DNA of 64,000 bases. Source: JAPPHY01 sp034423135 (GTDB lineage Bacteria; Chloroflexota; Dehalococcoidia; Lucifugimonadales; UBA2985). Positions 41,181-49,341 of this stretch are shown one piece after another. The stretch covers positions 62,001 to 126,000 of the forward strand of contig DAOUJC010000006.1 of assembly GCA_034423135.1 (NCBI GenBank). The letters run 5' to 3'. The position numbers and the translations under genes are program-made. Position 1 is the first letter of the stretch. The number at the start of each line of letters is the position of its first letter. Under the pieces are notes generated by a model that searched no databases, was not told where the DNA came from, and saw only the letters and a program-made list of their open reading frames with translations.

Positions 41181-42653
41181 ATGAATGCGAACGAGCGACA
41201 GCAACCGCTTCCCGGCTTAACTCCCCGACTTTCGTACCCCTTTGGAACTGAGCACGCCCGCTCCTCGGGCGACCCATCGCCAAACGGTGGTGGCAACGCT
41301 GAGCGCCTTGCCCTATACCGGAGATTTGAGGATCGGCTCTCCACTGGCTCATTCCTGACTCGCAAAGTGGTGTCATACCAGGGAAACCGACGCGCACCGG
41401 GGTTTCGCTGGATGAAGTACAAGGAGGCATTCTCCGCAGCCTTGGTGGGCCACCTCATAGATGACGTCAAGCCCACCTCTGTCCTAGACCCATTCGCAGG
41501 CATCGGCACTACGCCCCTCTTGGCCGCCGGCCGTGGCCTATCAGCCACCGGCATCGAGATAATGCCCATAGGGGTGTTGACTGGAAACGCGATTGCCCTC
41601 GCTGCCAACGGCCTGAGCTCGGCTGACTTTAGATGTGCTGCGTCTGCTATTCTTGACCACGGCCTGTCGGGCGCCGAACCTGGGCCAGAGTACGCGTTTC
41701 CCCATGTGCGAATTACGGCGTCGGCGTTCCCTCCTGAAACCGAGATAGAGATCGCGAAAGCGCGGGAGTTCCTGAATGCAGTGGACGACTCCGAAACCCG
41801 CGCCATACTCGACTTCGCCTGCATGAGCGTTCTGGAGGAAGCGAGCTACACTCGCAAGGACGGACAGTACCTGCGATGGGACTACAGGTCTGGGCGGCCC
41901 CTGAGAGCACGCGTTCACAAAGGGCCGGTCCTGACTTTCGCAGCCGCTCTCGAGGCCCGCTTGGGCGAGATGTCAGAGGATCTGGAACCATTGAAGCGGA
42001 GGTACGGTGGCGGCCGTCCGGAACTCGTCGAGGGCTCCAGCCTGGACCAACTAAGACGGCTGCCGGACGGCTCTTTCGATCTGGTTGTGACGTCGCCGCC
42101 TTACGCCAATCGCTACGACTACACGAGGACATACGCCTTAGAGCTTGCGTGGCTCGGATACAACGATCAAGCGTTCGGCATCCTTCGCCAGAGGTTGCTG
42201 TCCGCCACCGTTGAGAACAGGTCCAAGATGGGCTACCTGCAGAAACAGTACGGCGACTCGCCGCTACTAGCAGCCGCGATAGAAATGTACGAGGGTCAGG
42301 GCGCGCTGAACGAAGCACTCTCCATTCTCAGGGAACACGCTAGTGAGTTGAGCAACCCTCACGTGATACGCTTGCTGGAAGGGTACTTCCTCGAAATGGC
42401 CTTGGTTGTTGCCGAACTGGGGCGCATTGTAGCGCCGGGAGGCGCCGTGTTCATGGTCAACGACAACGTGCAGTATCATGGCGAAGAGGTGCCGGTGGAC
42501 CTGATCTTATCTGACTTCGCCGAGCAATCTGGATTCACTTGCGAGCACATCTGGGCGCTGCCGCGAGGAAAGGGGAACTCCAGCCAACAAATGGGGCGCT
42601 TTGGACGTCGAGAGCTTCGGAAGTGCGTGTACAAGTGGGTACGGTGTCAATGA
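41181..42653 (+). CDS. Type II DNA methyltransferase, probably N4-cytosine (XcyI/SmaI-type system)
   Basis: A 490-residue methyltransferase. Motif I (VLDPFAGIGTTPLLAAGRG region) lies near residue 100 and motif IV, TSPPYANRYDYTRT, near residue 310. TSPPY is typical of N4-cytosine or some N6-adenine enzymes. The roughly 200 residues between motifs I and IV would hold the recognition region. It overlaps the XcyI-like nuclease gene by 4 bp (ATGA), so the pair is a type II restriction-modification unit. XcyI and SmaI-type systems protect CCCGGG; that site is inferred from the partner only. ATG 41181 is chosen; an in-frame GTG at 41145 lacks support. Confidence 0.85.
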   Translation: MNANERQQPLPGLTPRLSYPFGTEHARSSGDPSPNGGGNAERLALYRRFEDRLSTGSFLTRKVVSYQGNRRAPGFRWMKYKEAFSAALVGHLIDDVKPTSVLDPFAGIGTTPLLAAGRGLSATGIEIMPIGVLTGNAIALAANGLSSADFRCAASAILDHGLSGAEPGPEYAFPHVRITASAFPPETEIEIAKAREFLNAVDDSETRAILDFACMSVLEEASYTRKDGQYLRWDYRSGRPLRARVHKGPVLTFAAALEARLGEMSEDLEPLKRRYGGGRPELVEGSSLDQLRRLPDGSFDLVVTSPPYANRYDYTRTYALELAWLGYNDQAFGILRQRLLSATVENRSKMGYLQKQYGDSPLLAAAIEMYEGQGALNEALSILREHASELSNPHVIRLLEGYFLEMALVVAELGRIVAPGGAVFMVNDNVQYHGEEVPVDLILSDFAEQSGFTCEHIWALPRGKGNSSQQMGRFGRRELRKCVYKWVRCQ

Positions 42654-43594
42654 ACAAGCAGGAAGACGCAAAGAGGCGTTCGTCAGTCATCGCCCAGCGA
42701 ATCCAAGAGAGGACGGATATCGCTCTACGCCAGATCATCGATGAATTCTCTGATGAGTTGACGTTCACACCTCTGGACGGACTGATGATAAGCCAGGCAG
42801 CGTGGGCTCACGTTGCCGCCTCCGGCTTCAACCCCAAACTCGTATTTGCCCATCCCGACTTGCTAAGGAAACACCCGCGCATCTCCACGTACTATCGCGG
42901 TATTGCTTTGCTTCCGCGGAAGCGCGTCAGTGAATTGGCATCTCCAGTCGACTCCTGGGAGGAGGGCAGACGCGCAAGCGAGATCCAGGAAGCGCAGGCC
43001 CTGCGCGTAGCGCGACTGTACAATGCCGTCATTTCGTCCATTATCGAGGGCTCCACGGGATGGACGCTGGAGAACGGTTACAGGAACATCATCGCCAACA
43101 TGGGCATCGGTTTGGACGGGACCGTGCGCAATCTAATCGGCCAGGACGCGGAGCAGCTCATCAAGACCAGAATCAGGGATTGGCTTGACAGCCGACAGCT
43201 TATAGCAGGTCGGAACGAAGACCAGACCAGGTTCGAGCTGCCCAGCGGCTACGCGATGCGCTTTGGATCAGAGCCGGACATCGAGTTTAGCCGGATTGTC
43301 TCCGGTGAAGCTAGGGTTGTTGCCACGATAGAGATTAAGGGAGGGAAGGATCGCGCCGGCGCGCTGGAGAGACTGGGAGCTGTCCAGAAGAGCTTTCAGG
43401 CAACTCCCCCCGGTTGCATGAACATTCTCATCGCAGGTGTCGTAACAAGAGAAATGGAGAGCCGTCTTGCTGAGATGGGTGTTGGCCGCGTATTCATGCT
43501 TGACGAACTCGCCAACGATGGTGATTCCTGGCTAGGCTTCCTGAACGAGGTCTTCCACTACACGGTGCGAATCACGCAGGCGGTCATCACTTAG
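42650..43594 (+). CDS. XcyI-family type II restriction endonuclease
   Basis: A 314-residue protein resembling the XcyI restriction enzyme family, whose founding member cuts CCCGGG. A PD-(D/E)xK-type core is visible: PDIEF near residue 208, then ATIEIKGGKD about 20 residues later, giving D...ExK. The length is close to the family. The start ATG overlaps the methyltransferase stop (ATGA), ensuring co-translation. The cognate methyltransferase lies immediately upstream and the active-site residues are intact, so the system looks functional. The exact recognition site needs testing. Confidence 0.8.
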   Translation: MNKQEDAKRRSSVIAQRIQERTDIALRQIIDEFSDELTFTPLDGLMISQAAWAHVAASGFNPKLVFAHPDLLRKHPRISTYYRGIALLPRKRVSELASPVDSWEEGRRASEIQEAQALRVARLYNAVISSIIEGSTGWTLENGYRNIIANMGIGLDGTVRNLIGQDAEQLIKTRIRDWLDSRQLIAGRNEDQTRFELPSGYAMRFGSEPDIEFSRIVSGEARVVATIEIKGGKDRAGALERLGAVQKSFQATPPGCMNILIAGVVTREMESRLAEMGVGRVFMLDELANDGDSWLGFLNEVFHYTVRITQAVIT

Positions 43595-43714
43595 AAACCG
43601 TATAGGCCGGGTTGGCGCTCCCTGAGCTCAGCCCCGTGTGAGTGGCCAGCAGGCGCCCAACGTGGTAGAAAGTCGCCAAGTCAGAGAATCTCGGCCGTGG
43701 CGGAAGCCAGCCCC

Positions 43715-44542
43715 CTAGACTGCTCTGCGCACCGTACGGCCGCGCGTCAGCAACGCCGCAGCAGCGAACAGCGTCGTGGCCACCAGCGCCATCGCCGGCC
43801 CGGACGGCAGGTCGACGTAGTACGACAAGTATAGGCCGGTCACCGCCGACGTGGCTCCAAGAAACGCACCTAACGCCATGACCTCCACGAACCTCTTCAC
43901 GAGCAGGTAGGCGGTGGCCGCGGGTGTTATCAACATCGCCATGACCAGTACAATGCCCGCCGCCTGTATGCCAATGACGATAACCAGCGCGAGAAGAGCG
44001 AGCAGCACGTACTCCAACAGACTCGTGTTGATACCGACTACGGATGCGCCAACTTCGTCGAACGTCGTGTATACAAGCTGGCGGTGAAAGCCGTAGAGCC
44101 CAGCCAGTACTACGGCCGTCATACCAAGGGAAACGAATACGTCTGTCTGCGATACGCCCAGCACCTGCCCGAGCAGCAGGTCCTCTATGTCCACGCTGAT
44201 ACCGTCGGCCCTGGACAGCAACACGAGGCCCAGAGCAAACGTGCCGGCGAAGATGATGCCAATGGACGTATCCTCGCTGATGCCCGTTCGCCTGCTAACT
44301 AGGCCTATTAGCACTGCAACCGCTATTCCTGCGGGAACCGCGGCGAAGAACGGGCTTACGCCCAGCAGGAATGCCACTACCATGCCCGGCAGGACGGCAT
44401 GAGCAAGAGCGTCGCCCATGAAGGCGCGCCCGCGGGTGATGACGTATGCGCCCACCAGAGGACACATCACGCCGACCAGCACGGAGACGATCATGGCCCG
44501 CACCATGAAGCTGTACTGGAAAGGGTCCAGAACGTAGTCCAC
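43715..44542 (-). CDS. Metal ABC transporter permease (ZnuB/MntB family)
   Basis: A 275-residue inner-membrane permease with about eight hydrophobic helices of the ABC-3 family that import zinc or manganese. Conserved segments are GRAFMGDALAHAVLPGMV and VVGINTSLLEYVLLALLALV, with LVMAMLITPAATAYLL. The GTG start shares one base with the TAG stop of the ATPase gene upstream, so the two are translated together. The third component, a metal-binding lipoprotein, is not adjacent. Whether the metal is Zn, Mn or Fe cannot be decided. Confidence 0.88.
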   Translation of the reverse strand: MDYVLDPFQYSFMVRAMIVSVLVGVMCPLVGAYVITRGRAFMGDALAHAVLPGMVVAFLLGVSPFFAAVPAGIAVAVLIGLVSRRTGISEDTSIGIIFAGTFALGLVLLSRADGISVDIEDLLLGQVLGVSQTDVFVSLGMTAVVLAGLYGFHRQLVYTTFDEVGASVVGINTSLLEYVLLALLALVIVIGIQAAGIVLVMAMLITPAATAYLLVKRFVEVMALGAFLGATSAVTGLYLSYYVDLPSGPAMALVATTLFAAAALLTRGRTVRRAV

Positions 44543-45306
44543 TATGCAGTCCCGCTCCCGGAGGTGAAGTGGCCCGGGGCAAACTCAATGCTGTGGGAGC
44601 CGTACAACTCCTCCAGCACCTCCGTCGTGAATGCCTCGCTAGGGGGGCCGTAGGCGCAAACGTGGTGGTTGATGCACAGCACCAGGTCGAATCGCTGCGA
44701 CAGGTTCGTTAGGTCGTGCGTTGCCAGCAGTACGATCTTGCCTTCGTCACGAAGCGTCTGCAGCACCTCAACGATGCCCTCCTGGCCGCTCACGTCCACT
44801 CCGCTGAATGCCTCGTCAAGGAGCACGCAGCAGGCCTCCTGCGCCAGAGCACGAGCGATGAACACGCGTTGGCGCTGCCCGCCGGAGAGCTCCGTTATCA
44901 GGGAAGAGCGCTGCTCCCACATCTCCACGCGCTCCAGGCAATTCCTCACCGCATCGCGGTCTCGGCGGCCGAGCTGCCGGAACAGGCCCAGTTTCCAGGT
45001 GCGTCCCATTGTGACCACGTCGGTCACAGTGGCGGGAAAAGCCCAGTTGATGCTGTCTCGCTGTGGCACGTAAGCCAAGGCGCCCCTCGCGGACGCCGCC
45101 CCCAGCAGCTTTATGTTGCCCTGCGCCACGGGTAGCGTTCCAGCAATGGCGCCGAATAGCGTGCTCTTGCCGGCTCCGTTGGGTCCCAGGACGCCCGTAA
45201 GGGTGCCGGGCCCCACAGAGAATGAAACATCGGCTATAGCGGTGTGCCCGCCGCGAACAACGCAGAGACCCTCGCAGACAATTCCGGGATCGACAGTCTC
45301 CCTCAT
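44542..45306 (-). CDS. Metal ABC transporter ATP-binding protein (ZnuC/MntA-type)
   Basis: A 254-residue ATPase of an ABC-type Zn/Mn importer: Walker A GPNGAGKST, the family block YVPQRDSINWAFPATVTDVV, signature LSGGQRQRVFIARAL, Walker B CCVLLDEAFSGVD and the switch histidine LLATHD. The segment after Walker A ending VTDVVTMG is typical for the manganese/zinc subgroup. It is the first gene of a two-gene operon with the permease. No binding-protein gene or Zur/MntR-type operator could be recognised in the 340 bp upstream. Confidence 0.9.
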   Translation of the reverse strand: MRETVDPGIVCEGLCVVRGGHTAIADVSFSVGPGTLTGVLGPNGAGKSTLFGAIAGTLPVAQGNIKLLGAASARGALAYVPQRDSINWAFPATVTDVVTMGRTWKLGLFRQLGRRDRDAVRNCLERVEMWEQRSSLITELSGGQRQRVFIARALAQEACCVLLDEAFSGVDVSGQEGIVEVLQTLRDEGKIVLLATHDLTNLSQRFDLVLCINHHVCAYGPPSEAFTTEVLEELYGSHSIEFAPGHFTSGSGTA

Positions 45307-45502
45307 TTCGCTTCTCCACGTTCGACTGAGGCGCGTGGTCTTCCTCGCGCCCGGCGGGTTTCCCTGAAGTGGCTGAAACCTGGTATCAATACCTCAGTTG
45401 GACTGGGGTCATTCCGCTGAAGCATGGATTCTGAGCCAACCCCGAATGGGTATTGCGCAGGTATGCGCTCATGAGTGACCATCTGGTAGAATAGCATATC
45501 CG

Positions 45503-45661
45503 ATGCGGCACATCAAGCGGAAGGACGCTCCACTGGATGTCCCGGACCCGCTCAACGAGGGCGGTGCGATTCGGACCGGCAACTGCCTGGAGTTCTCAAT
45601 GATCTCGGGCCATCGACTGCGAGACCTGAGACCGGAGGTCAGAAATGGCGCCGTCGGTTAG
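45503..45661 (+). CDS. Possible 52-residue small protein
   Basis: An open frame coding RHIKRKDAPLDVPDPLNEGG and then AIRTGNCLEFS; function unrecognised. TAGAAT (45487-45492) lies 10 nt before the ATG, as in the near-leaderless genes of this window, though the -35 (TGCGCT) is poor. It overlaps the next small gene by 17 bp. The codon pattern is compatible with coding but the call is tentative. It lies in the otherwise gene-free stretch 45307-45644. Confidence 0.4.
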   Translation: MRHIKRKDAPLDVPDPLNEGGAIRTGNCLEFSMISGHRLRDLRPEVRNGAVG

Positions 45662-45791
45662 AGCTTTCCTCAGGAACCTGAGAGTGCCTATGCCGTGGCG
45701 GCTCCGGTCCAAGCTGGCTGCGCTCAACAACATCAGGAAGGTGACGAGAGCGCGGTGGTGCTGCGGCAATACGGGCCAACCTGGCTGTTGA
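45645..45791 (+). CDS. 48-residue small protein ending in CCGNTGQPGC
   Basis: A tiny basic protein. The N-terminal half is helical and Arg/Leu-rich (RAFLRNLRVPMPWRLRSKLA), the C-terminus is the cysteine-glycine cap CCGNTGQPGC with three cysteines. GGAGGT lies about 5 nt before the ATG, a better ribosome site than many larger genes here have. I recall similar short proteins ending in CCGN.G.PGC in other bacteria but no function. The cysteines could bind a metal or be a modification or membrane-association site. It follows and overlaps a possible 52-residue ORF. Confidence 0.6.
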   Translation: MAPSVRAFLRNLRVPMPWRLRSKLAALNNIRKVTRARWCCGNTGQPGC

Positions 45792-45855
45792 GAGTGAGTG
45801 GAGGCTCCCGGAGGGAGTCACACGAAAGCAGGTTTCCCAGGATTCTGAGTCGCCG

Positions 45856-48390
45856 CTAGAGAGCCCGGACGGCCTCCTCAATGGCGTTAGTGGCTTCCTG
45901 GTAGGCAGTTCTCGGTGGAAACACCAGCGGCTCTCCGAAGTGGACCTCCACCGAACCGCGCCTCAAGATTGGGTACTTGGCCGGGCTGCCAAATCGTTTG
46001 ATCTGCAGCTTCATGGGCACAACCGGCAGGCGTCCCTCCACGGCAACGAGACCGGTGCCGTTCTTGAACGGCAGGATCGGGCCGCCGACAGTCAGCTTAC
46101 CCTCGGGGTAGATCAGCACCGACCAGCCGCTGTCCAGTATTTTGCCCATGTTTTCGAGGCTGGGGCGTATTGGGCCATCCTGCGCCAGTGGAAAGCCGTT
46201 GCCCAGAAGAGGGTTGAGCACCGAGCGTACAGGGTTTCGCCACAGCTTCGCGGCGGCAGCAATGGCCAACCGGCGTCGCCACGTCTGCGGAATGGCCTTG
46301 ATGATGAGCGGGTTGTCCAAGCCAAGGTGATGGTTTGACGCGAACAACACCGGGCCTTGAATGCCCTGGAGCCTGTCCTGTCCATGCACACTCAGGCTAT
46401 AGGGCGCCAGCACGACCGGGAACAACATGGTGCGCTGCAGGAAGCCCCGCGCCATCCGGCACCACCAGCGCATTCCCCACGCGGGGAACCGGTTCGTAAC
46501 AGGATTGGCCGCGCTTTCATCAAGCATCCGCTGGAGCCGGCCCACGGTCGTTTCCTCGTCAACTTGGCTCTCGTCGAGGTAGACGCCCAGGTTTGATTCC
46601 ACGGCGGACAGCAGCTCGACTCTCCCAAGGGAGTCCAGACCCAGGTCGTTTCCGAGGGTCATGGCGTGGGTCACTTCCTTCGCATCCACCGGCGCCACCT
46701 CGGCGATGATCTCCGCGAGGCTCGGCGCGCCGTCTCGCCGACGTGCTGATGTCGCATCTGGCCGACTCGGCGCAGCCGACGGCGTTCTCATCGGTCCGCT
46801 TTCGGCTATGCCGGTCAGAGTCTCGATCAGGGCAGGCTTCTTCACCTTTAGCGTGTGGGTACGCGGAAAGTCCTCCTCTGGCCACACGGTGAAGCCTCGT
46901 ACGTGCTGCTGTTCCGCAAGCTGCGCGTTTGCCCACGAGACGATAGCTTCGGGATCGTGGTCGTCCGCGAGAATGAGCGCCGCATGGACCTCAACGCTCC
47001 CATTGCGCGGCAGGCCGACCACCGACGAATCAGTCACGCCAGGGTGCCGGTTTAGCACCGCTTGTATGTCGTCGGGGTAGACGTTCTGGCCGCTGGGCAG
47101 GACTATCATGTCCTTCAAGCGTCCGCGTATGTGCAGGAAACCCTGCTGGTCAAAGTGGCCCAGATCACCGGTCCTGTACCAGCCGTCCACGAATGCTGCC
47201 GCCGTCTGATCCGGTGCGTTGTAGTAGCCGGGGGAGATGCTCTCTCCGCGCACCAGGATTTCGCCCTCGCTGCTGATTGCCACTTCTACGTTGGGCAGCG
47301 GACGCCCCACGGAGCCCGGTCTGCGGTCCTCCAGCGTGTGGTTGCTTATGACGGGAGATGCCTCCGTAGCGCCGTAGCCCTGAACGATCTTTACACCCAT
47401 CAGCTCCCACTTCCGGCCCAGATCCGGGTCCAGCGCAGCGCCGCCGGAGACGATGAAGTCCAGCTTGCCTCCAAACTGCCGGTGGACACGCCCGAACAGG
47501 CGCCTCCGCAGACGGAACGGAGTCTTTTCCGCCAGCTTCATCAGCTTGCCCCAAAGCGCCTCCTTGCCCTGCAGACGCACCTGCCGCTCGATGCCGTTCA
47601 TCAGCAGTTCAAGTCCTTGGGGCACCAGCAGCAGCGTGGTTACGCGGCGCTCGCGCATCGTGCGGGCAAGCACTGCCGGCTGACGGCTGGTGGGGTATGT
47701 TACGCTGGCGCCAAAATGGAGCACAGCCAGCAGGCCGCCCATCTGCTCGTACATGTGGCTCAGGGGAAGGATTGACAGGAGCCGGCTGGAGGTATCGCAG
47801 GTTATGTACTGCGTAATGCCCTCGATATTGGCGGTCAGATTGCGATGGGTCAGCATCACGCCCTTGGGGTCTCCCGTTGTGCCTGAGGTGAACATGATTT
47901 CCACAAGGTCGTCGGGATGGATGTCCACTGGTTGCGGCTCCGGCAGTTCGTAGATGACGCTCTCCATCTCCTCGAAAGTGATTTCCGGCACTCCGAGGTC
48001 AGCGTCGCCTTTGGGCGTATAGCGGGAGGTGAAGGCCAGCCTCGGCGAGGTGTGGGCTATCACTCGGCTCACGTAGTCTGGGGCGCTGCGAAGGTCCAGG
48101 GGTATTACCACCGCACCTGCTCTCACACATCCCAGGAACGCCAGCACCCACTGCGGGGAGTTCGGTCCCCACAGCACCACCTGGTCGCCCTTGGACAGCC
48201 CGCGGGACTGGAGCAACGAGGCCACCTGGCCGGACTCGCTCCAGAGCCTGCTGTAGCTCCAACGCAGGTACCGGAAGCCGGGCTTGAACAGCAGGGCGTC
48301 GCGCGAGCCATAGCGGCGCGCTCTGCTCTGCAGGAAGTCAACCAGCGTTCTCTCCATGGCGGAGTCAGTTCTATAGGCCGCTTGATCCAT
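45856..48390 (-). CDS. Acyl-CoA/acyl-ACP synthetase - ACP - acyltransferase (PlsC) fusion
   Basis: An 844-residue three-part enzyme. Residues 1-550 form an AMP-binding ligase (MFTSGTTGDPKGVMLTH, VQGYGATEASPVISN, YRTGDLG, and a C-terminal lysine in LKVKKPAL). Residues 565-650 form an acyl-carrier domain with the phosphopantetheine serine in LGLDSLGRVELL. Residues 670-844 form a PlsC-type acyltransferase (SNHHLGLDNPL with H-x4-D; IYPEGKL). The ligase could activate a fatty acid, load it on the carrier arm and pass it to a lysophospholipid. E. coli Aas has the same two enzymes in the opposite order and no built-in ACP. The ATG at 48390 has GGAGG 5 nt upstream; the ORF reading further upstream shadows the MBL gene. 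Confidence 0.86.
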   Translation of the reverse strand: MDQAAYRTDSAMERTLVDFLQSRARRYGSRDALLFKPGFRYLRWSYSRLWSESGQVASLLQSRGLSKGDQVVLWGPNSPQWVLAFLGCVRAGAVVIPLDLRSAPDYVSRVIAHTSPRLAFTSRYTPKGDADLGVPEITFEEMESVIYELPEPQPVDIHPDDLVEIMFTSGTTGDPKGVMLTHRNLTANIEGITQYITCDTSSRLLSILPLSHMYEQMGGLLAVLHFGASVTYPTSRQPAVLARTMRERRVTTLLLVPQGLELLMNGIERQVRLQGKEALWGKLMKLAEKTPFRLRRRLFGRVHRQFGGKLDFIVSGGAALDPDLGRKWELMGVKIVQGYGATEASPVISNHTLEDRRPGSVGRPLPNVEVAISSEGEILVRGESISPGYYNAPDQTAAAFVDGWYRTGDLGHFDQQGFLHIRGRLKDMIVLPSGQNVYPDDIQAVLNRHPGVTDSSVVGLPRNGSVEVHAALILADDHDPEAIVSWANAQLAEQQHVRGFTVWPEEDFPRTHTLKVKKPALIETLTGIAESGPMRTPSAAPSRPDATSARRRDGAPSLAEIIAEVAPVDAKEVTHAMTLGNDLGLDSLGRVELLSAVESNLGVYLDESQVDEETTVGRLQRMLDESAANPVTNRFPAWGMRWWCRMARGFLQRTMLFPVVLAPYSLSVHGQDRLQGIQGPVLFASNHHLGLDNPLIIKAIPQTWRRRLAIAAAAKLWRNPVRSVLNPLLGNGFPLAQDGPIRPSLENMGKILDSGWSVLIYPEGKLTVGGPILPFKNGTGLVAVEGRLPVVPMKLQIKRFGSPAKYPILRRGSVEVHFGEPLVFPPRTAYQEATNAIEEAVRAL

Positions 48391-49162
48391 CCAGTCCTCC
48401 CGTCGGCAACTCGACGGCGCGCGAGTATGACATGTGCTCGTCCAGCATCGCCCGCAGCGCGGCTTTTGCGCCGGTACGCATTGGAGGAAAGTGAGCGAAG
48501 CAGATGGCATCGAAATCAATGCGCAGCAGCTTCTCCAGGGAGGCCAAGGCCTGCACAGGATCCTCGCTGACTGCTGCTGCCGGCGGGCTGAGCCGCCAGC
48601 CCATTCTGTACTGTAGCGAGTCCCCAGTGATGACGAGGCGACGGTCCGGCACGTATAGCGCAATGCTGCCGGCGGTGTGCCCTGGCAGGTGCACCGCACG
48701 CACCGGCAGGGTGAACGGCACCTCGTCTCCGTCCTCCAGCTCCACGTCCACTGGGATAGGCCCTCCGCTAATCCTGTGAAGAACGGGCGGGGCAAAGCGC
48801 GCAACCAGCGGCCCGCGGATTGGGCTGGACTGAACGTACCGACCGGTCAGTACGGCTGAATCCAGGCGGTGAGCCATCACCGAGATGCTCCTTCCCGCCA
48901 CCAGTTCCGTGACGCCGGATGCGTGGTCAGGATGGTGGTGAGTGAGTACGAGTGAGCGAACCGCGTCGAGGGAGATGCCAAGGGCATCCAGGCCGCTGGT
49001 GATGATGCCTGAGCTCCCGCGCATTCCCGCGTCGACGAGGAGGGCTTGGCCGTCCGCGAGGAGCAGCGTGACCCTCGCACCAAGGGCGCGAATTTGGTAC
49101 ACGCCATCAGCAACCCAAATGGGATTGCCCAGCTTCACCTGCCAGCCTCCATTGGGCAACAC
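48371..49162 (-). CDS. MBL-fold metallohydrolase
   Basis: A 263-residue metallo-beta-lactamase-fold hydrolase: LTHHHPDHASGV (HxHxDH), HLPGHTAGSIALYV, GDSLQ and a C-terminal histidine in CFAHFPPM. This is the glyoxalase-II/thioesterase-like pattern. Its end overlaps the start of the ligase-ACP-acyltransferase gene by 20 bp, so it may act on acyl-CoA, acyl-ACP or a lipid in the same pathway (inference). The frame is open to 49231 (TTG). The GTG at 49162 is preferred because GGAGGGG lies 9 nt before it. Confidence 0.85.
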   Translation of the reverse strand: MLPNGGWQVKLGNPIWVADGVYQIRALGARVTLLLADGQALLVDAGMRGSSGIITSGLDALGISLDAVRSLVLTHHHPDHASGVTELVAGRSISVMAHRLDSAVLTGRYVQSSPIRGPLVARFAPPVLHRISGGPIPVDVELEDGDEVPFTLPVRAVHLPGHTAGSIALYVPDRRLVITGDSLQYRMGWRLSPPAAAVSEDPVQALASLEKLLRIDFDAICFAHFPPMRTGAKAALRAMLDEHMSYSRAVELPTGGLDGSSGL

Positions 49163-49305
49163 ATAGTTCAGCCCCTCCGTTGACCTTGGGCTCCAGAGGC
49201 AAAGTATGCCATTTGCCTCCAGCCAAATCAAGACGGCCCTGCATTCGATGACCGAAGCTCATTCGAGCCTAATGCGCCTCGTCTCACCGAATTTGGCGCG
49301 CGGTA

Positions 49306-49335
49306 TTGACGTATGCCGTATGAGTACGATATACT
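49306..49335 (+). promoter_or_regulatory. Leaderless promoter P1 of the antitoxin gene
   Basis: TTGACG, an 18-nt spacer, TATACT, then 6 nt to the ATG at 49342. Confidence 0.7.
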
Positions 49336-49341
49336 ACGGAC

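Noticed and set aside
40923..41204. A 93-codon minus-strand frame upstream of the restriction-modification genes
   Set aside because: No ribosome site, odd composition, and it runs across the plus-strand promoter and the methyltransferase start.
48391..48804. N-terminal extension of the ligase-ACP-acyltransferase frame
   Set aside because: It overlaps the MBL gene and is Arg/Cys-rich noise; ATG 48390 has an ideal ribosome site.
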